Both the position numbers and the translations under genes were made by a program. The notes under the pieces were generated by a model, which saw only the letters and a program-made list of their open reading frames with translations, was not told where the DNA came from and did no database searches. A stretch of 6,753 nucleotides of DNA from Chloroflexota bacterium. GTDB lineage: Bacteria; Chloroflexota; Limnocylindria; Limnocylindrales; CSP1-4. The first letter of the stretch is position 1; every line of letters starts with the position of its first letter. The stretch lies in NCBI GenBank assembly GCA_013694835.1, contig JACDBP010000068.1, forward strand, positions 1-6,753, read 5' to 3'. Shown piece by piece: positions 1-4,828 of this stretch.

Positions 1-158
1 GCACAGAGGGCCTCGGCGCGCCCTCGAACGTCCTCTTCGTCCATCGACCTGCCTTTCAGTCCAGGAACGGCACGAGCTTGCCTTGCAGTTGGAGCCGCAG
101 CAGCTGATACCACGCCCAAGAGCGCGAGGAAGATGGAGACCGCTGCCTTGCGGGCCAT
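1..158 (-). CDS. N-terminal part of an exported protein, cut by the window edge
   Basis: The minus strand reads open from an ATG at 158 to the left edge, giving 52 residues that begin MARKAAVSIFLALLGVVSAA. This is a typical Sec signal peptide: a short basic start (R3, K4), a hydrophobic core at about residues 5-19, then an Ala-rich stretch suited to signal peptidase I cleavage near residues 20-23. No Cys follows the hydrophobic core closely, so it does not look like a lipoprotein. The mature part starts TARQARAVPGLKGR and continues into an acidic, helical-looking SMDEEDVRGRAEALC; too little is present to name a family. The start is well supported by a strong Shine-Dalgarno 7 nt upstream and a TATAGT box about 50 nt upstream. 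It follows pyk on the same strand but appears to be its own transcription unit. The function is unknown. Confidence 0.72.
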   Translation of the reverse strand, partial: MARKAAVSIFLALLGVVSAAAAPTARQARAVPGLKGRSMDEEDVRGRAEALC

Positions 159-163
159 GGAAA

Positions 164-172
164 CCCCTCCCC
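164..172 (-). promoter_or_regulatory. Strong Shine-Dalgarno for the exported protein
   Basis: On the minus strand GGGGAGGGG precedes TTTCC and the ATG at 158. The GGAGG core (170-166) is 7 nt from the start codon, the ideal spacing. It is the clearest ribosome binding site in the window, and it fixes the start of a gene of which only the beginning is present. Confidence 0.75.
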
Positions 173-205
173 GACTCGGGCGCTTCACGTCGCACCGATG
201 ACGCG

Positions 206-235
206 ACTATAGCCCGGCGTGCCACCACTGGCGCA
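206..235 (-). promoter_or_regulatory. Promoter-like sequence for the exported protein
   Basis: The minus strand carries TATAGT at 211-206 (5 of 6 matches to TATAAT), unusual in such GC-rich sequence. It would give a leader of about 40 nt before the ATG at 158. The -35 region (about 229-235, TGCGCC) is a poor match, so the promoter may depend on an activator or an alternative sigma factor. The assignment rests on the -10 and its position between genes. Confidence 0.45.
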
Positions 236-260
236 GCGAGGTGCACCTGCCGGATCGGTC

Positions 261-299
261 GAACGCGGCGAGGAGCACGCCGTCCAGCGAGCCGCGTTC
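261..299 (-). terminator. Inverted repeat after pyk, possible transcript end
   Basis: A perfect 9-bp inverted repeat (GAACGCGGC at 261-269, GCCGCGTTC at 291-299) with a 21-nt loop lies 38-76 nt beyond the pyk stop codon, between pyk and the next minus-strand gene. Such a GC-rich stem could end or protect the pyk transcript. No U-run follows on the minus strand, so it is not a classical intrinsic terminator; many high-GC bacteria do use U-poor hairpins. Confidence 0.35.
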
Positions 300-336
300 C
301 GCCGGCCCGTCGAGTGACCACCGCCCACGAGATCTA

Positions 337-1824
337 TCACGGCGTCGGCTCGATCGCGTGCACCTTGACGAGGTTCGTGCGCCCGCGGCCGTCCGGGCTC
401 GACGCGACCAGCACCACGAGCTCGCCGGGACTGGCTCGGCCACACGCCTGCAGGGCGTCGGCCATCGTCGCGATCAGGCCGTCCGTGTCGCCCGGAGGGT
501 CGAGCGGCCGCGGCTCGACGCCGTGCCAGATGGTGAGACGTCGAAGGACCTCCAGGTCAGGCGAGAAGGCGACGATGAGCTCCCGTGGCCGCGCCGACGA
601 GAGCAGCGCCGCGCGGCGCCCGGTACCTGTGAAACAGCCGATGGCCACGATCTTCGGGTCCCGATCGGCAAGATCCGCCGCGGCCGCCGCAAGGGCCCAC
701 GCCGCGTCGACGTCGGCGCCGCCAGGCACCGCCGAGGGGCGCCACGTGCCGGCCTTGGGATGCAGGGCCGAGCGGTCGATGGGCGGCGAATACCTGGCTC
801 CGCGCTCATCGGCGACGGCCACGATGCGCACGGCGGCCTGCGCGGCCTCGATCGGAAAGGCGCCCACGGCGGTCTCGGCGGACAGCATGATCGCGTCCGC
901 GCCGTCGAGGACCGCGTTCGCGGCGTCGCTCGCCTCGGCGCGTGTCGGCCGAGGGGCGGCCGTCATCGACTCGAGCATCTGCGTCGCCACGATGACCGGC
1001 ACGCCGGCGACGCGTGCCCGGCGCACCAGCTCCTTCTGGACGAGCGGCACATCCTCGAAGTCGATCTCCACGCCAAGATCGCCGCGGGCGACCATGATCG
1101 CGTCCGACTCGGCCAGGATGGCGTCCTGCGCATCGATCGCGGCGCGCGTCTCGATCTTGGCCACGATCGGCACGGCTCGGTCCGCCATCGCCGCTCGGAG
1201 CTCGCGGATGTCGTCGGCCCGCCGCACGAAGGACTGGGCCACGAAGTCCGCGCCGAGCGCGAGCGCGGCGTCCAAAGCCGCCAGGTCCGCGGCACTGACC
1301 GCCGGGAGCGACAACCGCTCCGAGGGGACATTGACACCGGTCCGGGAGCGCGCCACGCCGCCGCGGACCACCTCGGTCACGGCTGGCTCGGTGTCCGAGC
1401 CGGGCTCCAGGACGCGCAACTCGACCGCGCCGTCGGCAAGCAGGACCCGATCGCCGGCGCGGAGGTCGGCGGGAAGGCCCTGGTGGCTGGTCGAGACGCC
1501 GGTCGCGTCGCCCTCTGGTGCCGTGGCCGGGTCGAGCGGGTGGAGCAGGAACCGCGCGCCCGTCGCCAGGGTCTCCTTGCCGCCGGGGAAGGAGCCCATC
1601 CGCACCTTGGGGCCCGGCAGGTCCGCGAGGATGCCGACGACCCTTCCAGCTGCGCTCGCCGCCTCCCTGACCGCGGCCGCCGCTCGCTGGTGGTCAGCCA
1701 CGTTGCCGTGCGAGAAGTTCAGCCGAGCGATGTCCATGCCGGCCGTGACGAGCTCCGGGACACGCTCGATGCTGGCCGGTCCGAGCGTGCACACGAGCTT
1801 CGTCTGGCGCATCCGCGCAAGCAT
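337..1824 (-). CDS. pyk: Pyruvate kinase
   Basis: Cytoplasmic glycolytic enzyme that converts phosphoenolpyruvate and ADP to pyruvate and ATP; it needs Mg2+ and usually K+. The 495-residue protein is full length and carries the family hallmarks in order: KLVCTLGPAS (9-18), RLNFSHG (34-40) with the substrate-binding Arg, DLPGPKVR (68-75) leading into the B domain (about 75-170), catalytic Lys in VAKIE (K223), VARGDLGVEI (245-254) with metal-binding acidic residues nearby, TQMLESM (281-287), and the PRPTRAEASDAANAVLDGAD stretch (291-310). The C-terminal regulatory domain (about 350-495) is intact. Homologues usually begin M-R-x-T-K-x-V-C-T-L-G-P, so the true start may be the ATG at 1812 (residue 5); neither start has a convincing Shine-Dalgarno. 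It lies 40 nt after the kelch gene, probably co-transcribed, with a GC hairpin in the gap. Identity is very secure. Confidence 0.97.
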   Translation of the reverse strand: MLARMRQTKLVCTLGPASIERVPELVTAGMDIARLNFSHGNVADHQRAAAAVREAASAAGRVVGILADLPGPKVRMGSFPGGKETLATGARFLLHPLDPATAPEGDATGVSTSHQGLPADLRAGDRVLLADGAVELRVLEPGSDTEPAVTEVVRGGVARSRTGVNVPSERLSLPAVSAADLAALDAALALGADFVAQSFVRRADDIRELRAAMADRAVPIVAKIETRAAIDAQDAILAESDAIMVARGDLGVEIDFEDVPLVQKELVRRARVAGVPVIVATQMLESMTAAPRPTRAEASDAANAVLDGADAIMLSAETAVGAFPIEAAQAAVRIVAVADERGARYSPPIDRSALHPKAGTWRPSAVPGGADVDAAWALAAAAADLADRDPKIVAIGCFTGTGRRAALLSSARPRELIVAFSPDLEVLRRLTIWHGVEPRPLDPPGDTDGLIATMADALQACGRASPGELVVLVASSPDGRGRTNLVKVHAIEPTP

Positions 1825-1833
1825 GCCATCCGG

Positions 1834-1848
1834 CGCGCGGCCCGCGCG
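1834..1848 (-). other. GC hairpin in the kelch-pyk junction
   Basis: CGCGCG-GGC-CGCGCG on the minus strand (1848-1834) forms a perfect 6-bp all-GC stem with a 3-nt loop. It lies 16 nt after the kelch stop and 9 nt before the pyk ATG at 1824, where a ribosome binding site would normally be. It could reduce pyk translation or make it depend on ribosomes arriving from the kelch gene. CG-rich self-complementary runs are common by chance at this base composition, so the role is speculative. Confidence 0.3.
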
Positions 1849-1864
1849 TGGGGCGACTGCGAGA

Positions 1865-3175
1865 TCAGCCCTCGGCGGCCAACGTCAGCTCCCAACCGTC
1901 GTCCAGGGCACCGTCGTCGGTCTTGCCGCCCCACAGCAGCAGTCGATCGCGGGACTCGTCGGCGACGAGGGTGCCGCCTGCCCGCCCGGCTGGCCCCTCG
2001 TTCCCGGGCAGCTCGGCCCAGGTCAGCTCCATCGGATCCAGCTGCCACACGTCGTTCAGCTTCCGGCTGTCCGGGTCGGACCCACCGAACACGTAGACCT
2101 GGCCGCCAAGCTGCGCCTGGGCGTACAGCTGACGGGGGCGCGGCTCCGGTTTGGGCAGTTGCTCCCACACCGCGCCGCCGGCCGCGTCCGGTGTGAGGCT
2201 CCAGAGATCGCCGAGTGCCGGGACGCCGTTGGTCTGTCCGGCATAGAGCAGGAACTTGCCGCCGGGTGTCCACCAGCAGTCGTGAAGACACCGCTCGATC
2301 GGCTGGCGGTCTGCCGGCGTCACGTCGCTCCAGCTGCCGGATCCGAAGTCGTACGCCCGGGTGTCGAAGAAGCGACCGGTGTCGGTGAAGCCGTGGCTGA
2401 TCCAGAGCCGCCCATCCGGCCCGAGCGCGGCGCAGGATCCATAGCGCTTCGCCGGGACGTCGCCCTGGGAGGGCAGCATGCGCCACGCTCGGGCCGCCGG
2501 GTCGAAGGCCCACAGGTCATCGAAGAAGTCCGAGCCGGCCTGCCCGCTCCAGACGACGAGCCCGACACCGGAGACCCAGTTCGCCGTGTGGCCGAAACGT
2601 GGACTTGGGCCGACCCCGGCGGCCTGGACGCGTTGCCAGGCGTCTGCCGCGAGGTCATAGGCCCACAGGTCGTCGAACGACTTGGATCCTGAGCGACCGC
2701 CGAAGAGGTACGCGACCGCGCCATCGCCGTCGACGGTCCAGGTGTGGTCCTCCCGGGCTGCCGGCACGTCGCCGCTAGCGCGGAGTCGGGCCCAGGTCGC
2801 TGCCAGGGGTCCGGACGGGGTCGTCGGGCTGGCAGGCGCCGTGGGTTCCCCGCTGGGCGAGTTCGTCCCGGCCGGCGTGGTCGTGCCCACAGACGGCGGA
2901 GAAGCCGAGGCCGACGACGCCGCGGTCGATGAGGGGGCCACGGTGGAAGGGGTTCCGGAGGGAGTCGTGCCCGGAGTCGTGCCCGGGGGGGTCGTGCCCG
3001 GGCTCGAGGAACCACCTGACGTCGGCGACGCGGCCGACGCCGTTGAGCTGGTCGAAGGTGCCGGGTCGCCCGACCGGGGCGTCGCCTGTGAACCGCCGGC
3101 GCATGCCGCCACGACCAGGACAGCGGTCAAGCCCAGCGTCAGTGCACGCGCCAGCACGATCGGAGTTCGCTTCAC
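1865..3175 (-). CDS. Kelch-repeat lipoprotein with a Ser/Thr/Pro linker
   Basis: Predicted surface-anchored beta-propeller protein of 436 residues. The GTG at 3175 is chosen because it puts a lipoprotein signal peptide at the N-terminus: VKRTPIVLARALTLGL, then the lipobox V-A-A-C with Cys25 as lipidation site. Residues 26-125 are a low-complexity Ser/Thr/Pro/Gly/Ala spacer with PGTT repeats, probably holding the propeller away from the membrane. From about residue 126 there are six kelch-like blades with the pattern FGG..., a DDLW-type turn and a closing Trp: about 156-182, 207-233, 258-284, 309-339, 361-388 and 413-436. Blades 2 and 3 have degenerate Gly pairs. Cys248, Cys296 and Cys300 could form a disulfide. 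Kelch propellers bind proteins or glycans; the ligand here is unknown and no catalytic motif is visible. No Shine-Dalgarno precedes the GTG, which fits a leaderless mRNA. Confidence 0.88.
   Translation of the reverse strand: MKRTPIVLARALTLGLTAVLVVAACAGGSQATPRSGDPAPSTSSTASAASPTSGGSSSPGTTPPGTTPGTTPSGTPSTVAPSSTAASSASASPPSVGTTTPAGTNSPSGEPTAPASPTTPSGPLAATWARLRASGDVPAAREDHTWTVDGDGAVAYLFGGRSGSKSFDDLWAYDLAADAWQRVQAAGVGPSPRFGHTANWVSGVGLVVWSGQAGSDFFDDLWAFDPAARAWRMLPSQGDVPAKRYGSCAALGPDGRLWISHGFTDTGRFFDTRAYDFGSGSWSDVTPADRQPIERCLHDCWWTPGGKFLLYAGQTNGVPALGDLWSLTPDAAGGAVWEQLPKPEPRPRQLYAQAQLGGQVYVFGGSDPDSRKLNDVWQLDPMELTWAELPGNEGPAGRAGGTLVADESRDRLLLWGGKTDDGALDDGWELTLAAEG
2961..2999 (-). repeat. Tandem 12-bp repeat and G7/C7 tract in the lipoprotein linker
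   Basis: GGAGTCGTGCCC (plus-strand reading) occurs twice head to tail at 2961-2972 and 2973-2984. A third, one-mismatch copy (GGGGTCGTGCCC) follows at 2988-2999 after a GGG insertion. This insertion makes a run of seven G at 2985-2991. The repeats encode the PGTT units of the linker (about residues 59-72). Unit gain or loss keeps the frame; slippage in the homopolymer would break it. Confidence 0.8.
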
Positions 3176-3182
3176 GGCCGCG

Positions 3183-3215
3183 ATGTTACGGATGAGGTGT
3201 GACGGGCCGGTGACG
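3183..3215 (-). promoter_or_regulatory. Kelch lipoprotein promoter with an 11-bp-period direct repeat
   Basis: On the minus strand a TAACAT -10-like box (3188-3183) lies 7 nt before the GTG at 3175, so transcription would start at or near the start codon. There is no recognisable -35. Its place is taken by CGTCAC-N5-CGTCAC (3215-3210 and 3204-3199), a direct repeat with an 11-bp period whose downstream end is 10 bp from the -10. PhoB/OmpR-family activators bind 11-bp-period repeats in this position. The boxes are read directly; activator control is inferred. Confidence 0.4.
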
Positions 3216-3257
3216 TGCTCTCGGCGCGGCAGAGCCTGACACCTGGGCGACCGCGAA

Positions 3258-3920
3258 TCAGCCCTCGGAGTCGCCCCCGGCGGCCTCGGCATCGGGCTCG
3301 GCCTCTTCCTCAGTGGGTGCACCCTCGCCCGCACCCTCGTCGGCGACGACCGGCTCCTCCTCGACTCGCGGCGGCTGGACGCGTGCCAGGGGCTCGTGCG
3401 AATCGGTCAGAACGGTCGCGCCCTCGGGCACGACGAGATCGGAGACGTGAAGCACGGCATCGAACGAGTCGAGCGGCGTGATGTCGAGCGCCAGTTCCGA
3501 GGGGATGGCATCCGGCAGCGCCCGGACGCTCACCGACTCCCGAAGGTGGAGCAACGTGCCGCCCATCTTGTCGACCATGACCGACTCGCCCGTGAAGGCG
3601 ATGGCCACGTCGACGGTCATCTCCTCGGACATCCTGATCACGAACAGGTCGGCGTGGATCGTCTTGCGGCTCACCGGGTGGACCTGCACGGCATGGACCA
3701 TCACCGGGCGGGCGCGGCCGCCCTCCAGCTTCAGATCGACGATCGCGTTGCGGCCGACGTGGCGGCGCAGCGTGTCGAACTCGCGTGCGTCCAGCTGGAT
3801 CGACTGGGACTCTACGCCGTGCCCGTAGACGACGGCCGGTAGCTGGCCCTCTCGGCGGAGCCGGCCGACGGCCTTGCCGGTCACCGTGCGTCGGGTTGCA
3901 GCGAGTGCAGGTCGGGCCAC
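3258..3920 (-). CDS. rplY: 50S ribosomal protein L25, long CTC/TL5 form
   Basis: Binds 5S rRNA in the central protuberance of the large ribosomal subunit. The 220-residue protein is the long, two-domain form (general stress protein CTC of Bacillus, TL5 of Thermus). The N-terminal 5S-binding domain (about 1-92) shows TVTGKAVGRLRREGQLPAVVYG (12-33) and the conserved end MVHAVQVHPVSRKTIHADLF (74-93). The C-terminal beta domain (about 97-185) has TVDVAIAFTGE and the LPDAIPSELALDITPLD stretch (135-151). A strongly acidic Glu/Ala tail ends the protein (about 187-220), as in many long forms. The GTG start at 3920 is supported by GAGAGG 8 nt upstream and by alignment of the N-terminus with the family. 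It is transcribed divergently from the response regulator and is followed after 82 nt by the kelch lipoprotein. In many genomes this gene sits by pth; that neighbour is not seen here. Confidence 0.95.
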   Translation of the reverse strand: MARPALAATRRTVTGKAVGRLRREGQLPAVVYGHGVESQSIQLDAREFDTLRRHVGRNAIVDLKLEGGRARPVMVHAVQVHPVSRKTIHADLFVIRMSEEMTVDVAIAFTGESVMVDKMGGTLLHLRESVSVRALPDAIPSELALDITPLDSFDAVLHVSDLVVPEGATVLTDSHEPLARVQPPRVEEEPVVADEGAGEGAPTEEEAEPDAEAAGGDSEG

Positions 3921-3928
3921 GTGCGGAA

Positions 3929-3934
3929 CCTCTC
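3929..3934 (-). promoter_or_regulatory. Shine-Dalgarno that fixes the L25 GTG start
   Basis: GAGAGG on the minus strand (3934-3929) is followed by an 8-nt spacer and the GTG at 3920. It rules against the in-frame upstream ATG codons at 4067, 4058 and 3965, which would add residues with no family resemblance. Confidence 0.65.
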
Positions 3935-3943
3935 GTGTGGGCG

Positions 3944-3960
3944 CGGGACGGGAGGTCCCG
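3944..3960 (-). other. Small hairpin in the L25 mRNA leader
   Basis: CGGGAC-CTCCC-GTCCCG on the minus strand (3960-3944) forms a perfect 6-bp stem with a 5-nt loop, 9 nt before the GAGAGG ribosome binding site. The CUCCC loop is complementary to a Shine-Dalgarno-like purine run. It may influence L25 translation, but nothing in the sequence proves a role. Confidence 0.3.
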
Positions 3961-4027
3961 GACATCGTCTGGCGGAGCCTCGCTGGGCGCCACGCAAGCT
4001 CGCGCGGCCGCTCCGGCGGGAGGCAGC

Positions 4028-4056
4028 ATCCTAGCAGAACGATGTGCCGATGTAGC
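4028..4056 (-). promoter_or_regulatory. Possible L25 promoter
   Basis: The minus strand has TAGGAT (4033-4028) as -10 and, 17 bp upstream, GCTACA (4056-4051) as a weak -35 sharing only the last three bases with TTGACA. Transcription would start about 100 nt before the L25 GTG. The -35 overlaps the -10-like box of the divergent response regulator (4053-4058), so the two promoters may compete or share an operator. Confidence 0.35.
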
Positions 4057-4080
4057 ATCGTTGCCATGTCTGCAACGATC
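4037..4080. promoter_or_regulatory. Candidate operator: three AACGAT motifs around the regulator start
   Basis: Three copies of one 8-nt word lie in 44 bp: GAACGATG (4037-4044, plus), CAACGATG (4063-4056, minus) and CAACGATC (4073-4080, plus). Copies 1 and 2 give the inverted repeat AACGATG-N11-CATCGTT; copies 2 and 3 give ATCGTTGC-N7-GCAACGAT, perfect over 8 bp. The set covers the regulator -10-like box, its start codon and the upstream part of the possible L25 promoter. Autoregulation is the simplest guess. Copy 3 is inside coding sequence and could be chance. Confidence 0.4.
4053..4058 (+). promoter_or_regulatory. -10-like box of the response regulator, leaderless layout
   Basis: TAGCAT is separated by exactly 7 nt (CGTTGCC) from the ATG at 4066, and there is no Shine-Dalgarno. 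This is the spacing expected when transcription begins at the start codon. The kelch gene shows the same arrangement (TAACAT, 7 nt, GTG). No good -35 is seen. Confidence 0.4.
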
Positions 4081-4764
4081 CTCGTCGTCGAAGACGAGTA
4101 TGCCGTCGCGCGCGGTGTCGAATACGCCCTCCAGCAGGAGGGATACCTGGTCGTCGTGGCGAAGAATGCCGAGGAGGGCCTCGTCTACGCGACGCAGCAG
4201 GCTCCGGACCTGGTGGTCCTCGACGTGCGGCTCCCGGGCATGGACGGCTTCGAGATGCTGCGACGGCTGCGGGCAACCGGATCGAAGGCGCCGGTGCTGT
4301 TCCTGACGGCACGCGACGAGGAGTTCGACAAGGTCATCGGGCTCGAGCTCGGCGCCGACGACTACATGACCAAGCCGTTCGGCCTGCGCGAGCTGATGAG
4401 CCGCATCAAGGCCCTGCTGCGGCGTGCCTACGGCGACCTCGCCGACGCCGCCGGAGGACGCGTCATCCGCCACCACGACCTGCTCATCGACCTGGAGCGC
4501 CGGCGGGTCTCCCGCGGCAGCAACCGGGTCAGCCTGACGGCCACCGAGTTCGAGATCCTGCGGCACCTTGCCTCGCGGCCGGGGCGCGTCTACAGCCGGC
4601 GCGAGCTGCTGGAGCTGGTCCGTGACTACGAAGCGCTGGACCAGGACGAGAAGACGATCAACGTCCACGTCAGCCACCTGCGCGAGAAGCTCGAGGACGA
4701 CCCATCCGACCCGTCGTTCATCCTGACGGTGCGCGGCGCGGGCTACGCCTTCGCCGAACGGTGA
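4066..4764 (+). CDS. OmpR/PhoB-family DNA-binding response regulator
   Basis: Transcription factor switched on by phosphorylation, almost certainly by the histidine kinase encoded next. The 232-residue protein has a receiver domain (1-118) with a complete active site: acidic pair E9/D10, phospho-acceptor D53 in LVVLDVRLPGMDG, T81 in LFLTARD and K103 before the cis-Pro in YMTKPF. After a short linker comes a winged-helix DNA-binding domain (about 133-230): SLTATEFEILRHLASRPGRV (156-175), the recognition helix around TINVHVSHLREKL (197-209), and the wing hairpin ILTVRGAGYAF (219-229). ATG at 4066 is chosen because MSATILVVEDE is the usual receiver start; an in-frame ATG at 4042 would add MCRCSIVA, which has no family support. 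There is no Shine-Dalgarno. Targets cannot be read from sequence; its own start region and the kelch promoter are candidates. Confidence 0.95.
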   Translation: MSATILVVEDEYAVARGVEYALQQEGYLVVVAKNAEEGLVYATQQAPDLVVLDVRLPGMDGFEMLRRLRATGSKAPVLFLTARDEEFDKVIGLELGADDYMTKPFGLRELMSRIKALLRRAYGDLADAAGGRVIRHHDLLIDLERRRVSRGSNRVSLTATEFEILRHLASRPGRVYSRRELLELVRDYEALDQDEKTINVHVSHLREKLEDDPSDPSFILTVRGAGYAFAER

Positions 4765-4784
4765 CGGTAGCCCGGTCCTTCCTC

Positions 4785-4816
4785 CGGCCTACCCGCGGGC
4801 CGTCCCGCCGATCGGC
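4785..4816 (+). other. GC-rich dyads between regulator and kinase
   Basis: The 64-nt gap between the two genes holds a 5-bp hairpin (CGGCC at 4785-4789 with GGCCG at 4798-4802) and a perfect 10-bp palindrome, GCCGATCGGC (4807-4816), 12 nt before the kinase ATG. No Shine-Dalgarno is visible. The structures could set the ratio of kinase to regulator, but base composition alone makes such dyads common. Confidence 0.3.
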
Positions 4817-4828
4817 CGTGCGTCCCGC

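Noticed and set aside
241..2196. A 651-codon plus-strand frame, also opposite pyk
   Set aside because: The translation is an Arg/His/Gly-rich shadow with no recognisable motif, and pyk on the other strand is certain.
83..2692. An 869-codon open frame on the plus strand, opposite pyk and the kelch gene
   Set aside because: Its translation is Arg/Ala/Ser/Pro-rich without domains and lies antisense to two well-supported genes. Long antisense frames are expected at this base composition.
3176..3334. N-terminal extension of the kelch lipoprotein to an ATG at 3334
   Set aside because: It would overlap the end of L25 by 77 nt and bury the lipoprotein signal peptide 53 residues inside the protein.
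3874..4065. Upstream in-frame starts for the response regulator (3874 or 4042)
   Set aside because: The receiver domain begins exactly at the ATG at 4066; the added residues lack family resemblance and would overlap the L25 start or promoter region.
3921..4067. Extension of L25 to an ATG at 4067
   Set aside because: The extension has no L25 similarity, and GAGAGG at good spacing supports the GTG at 3920.
3310..4677. A 455-codon minus-strand frame across the response regulator and L25
   Set aside because: It overlaps two secure genes in other frames, and its product is low-complexity and resembles no family.
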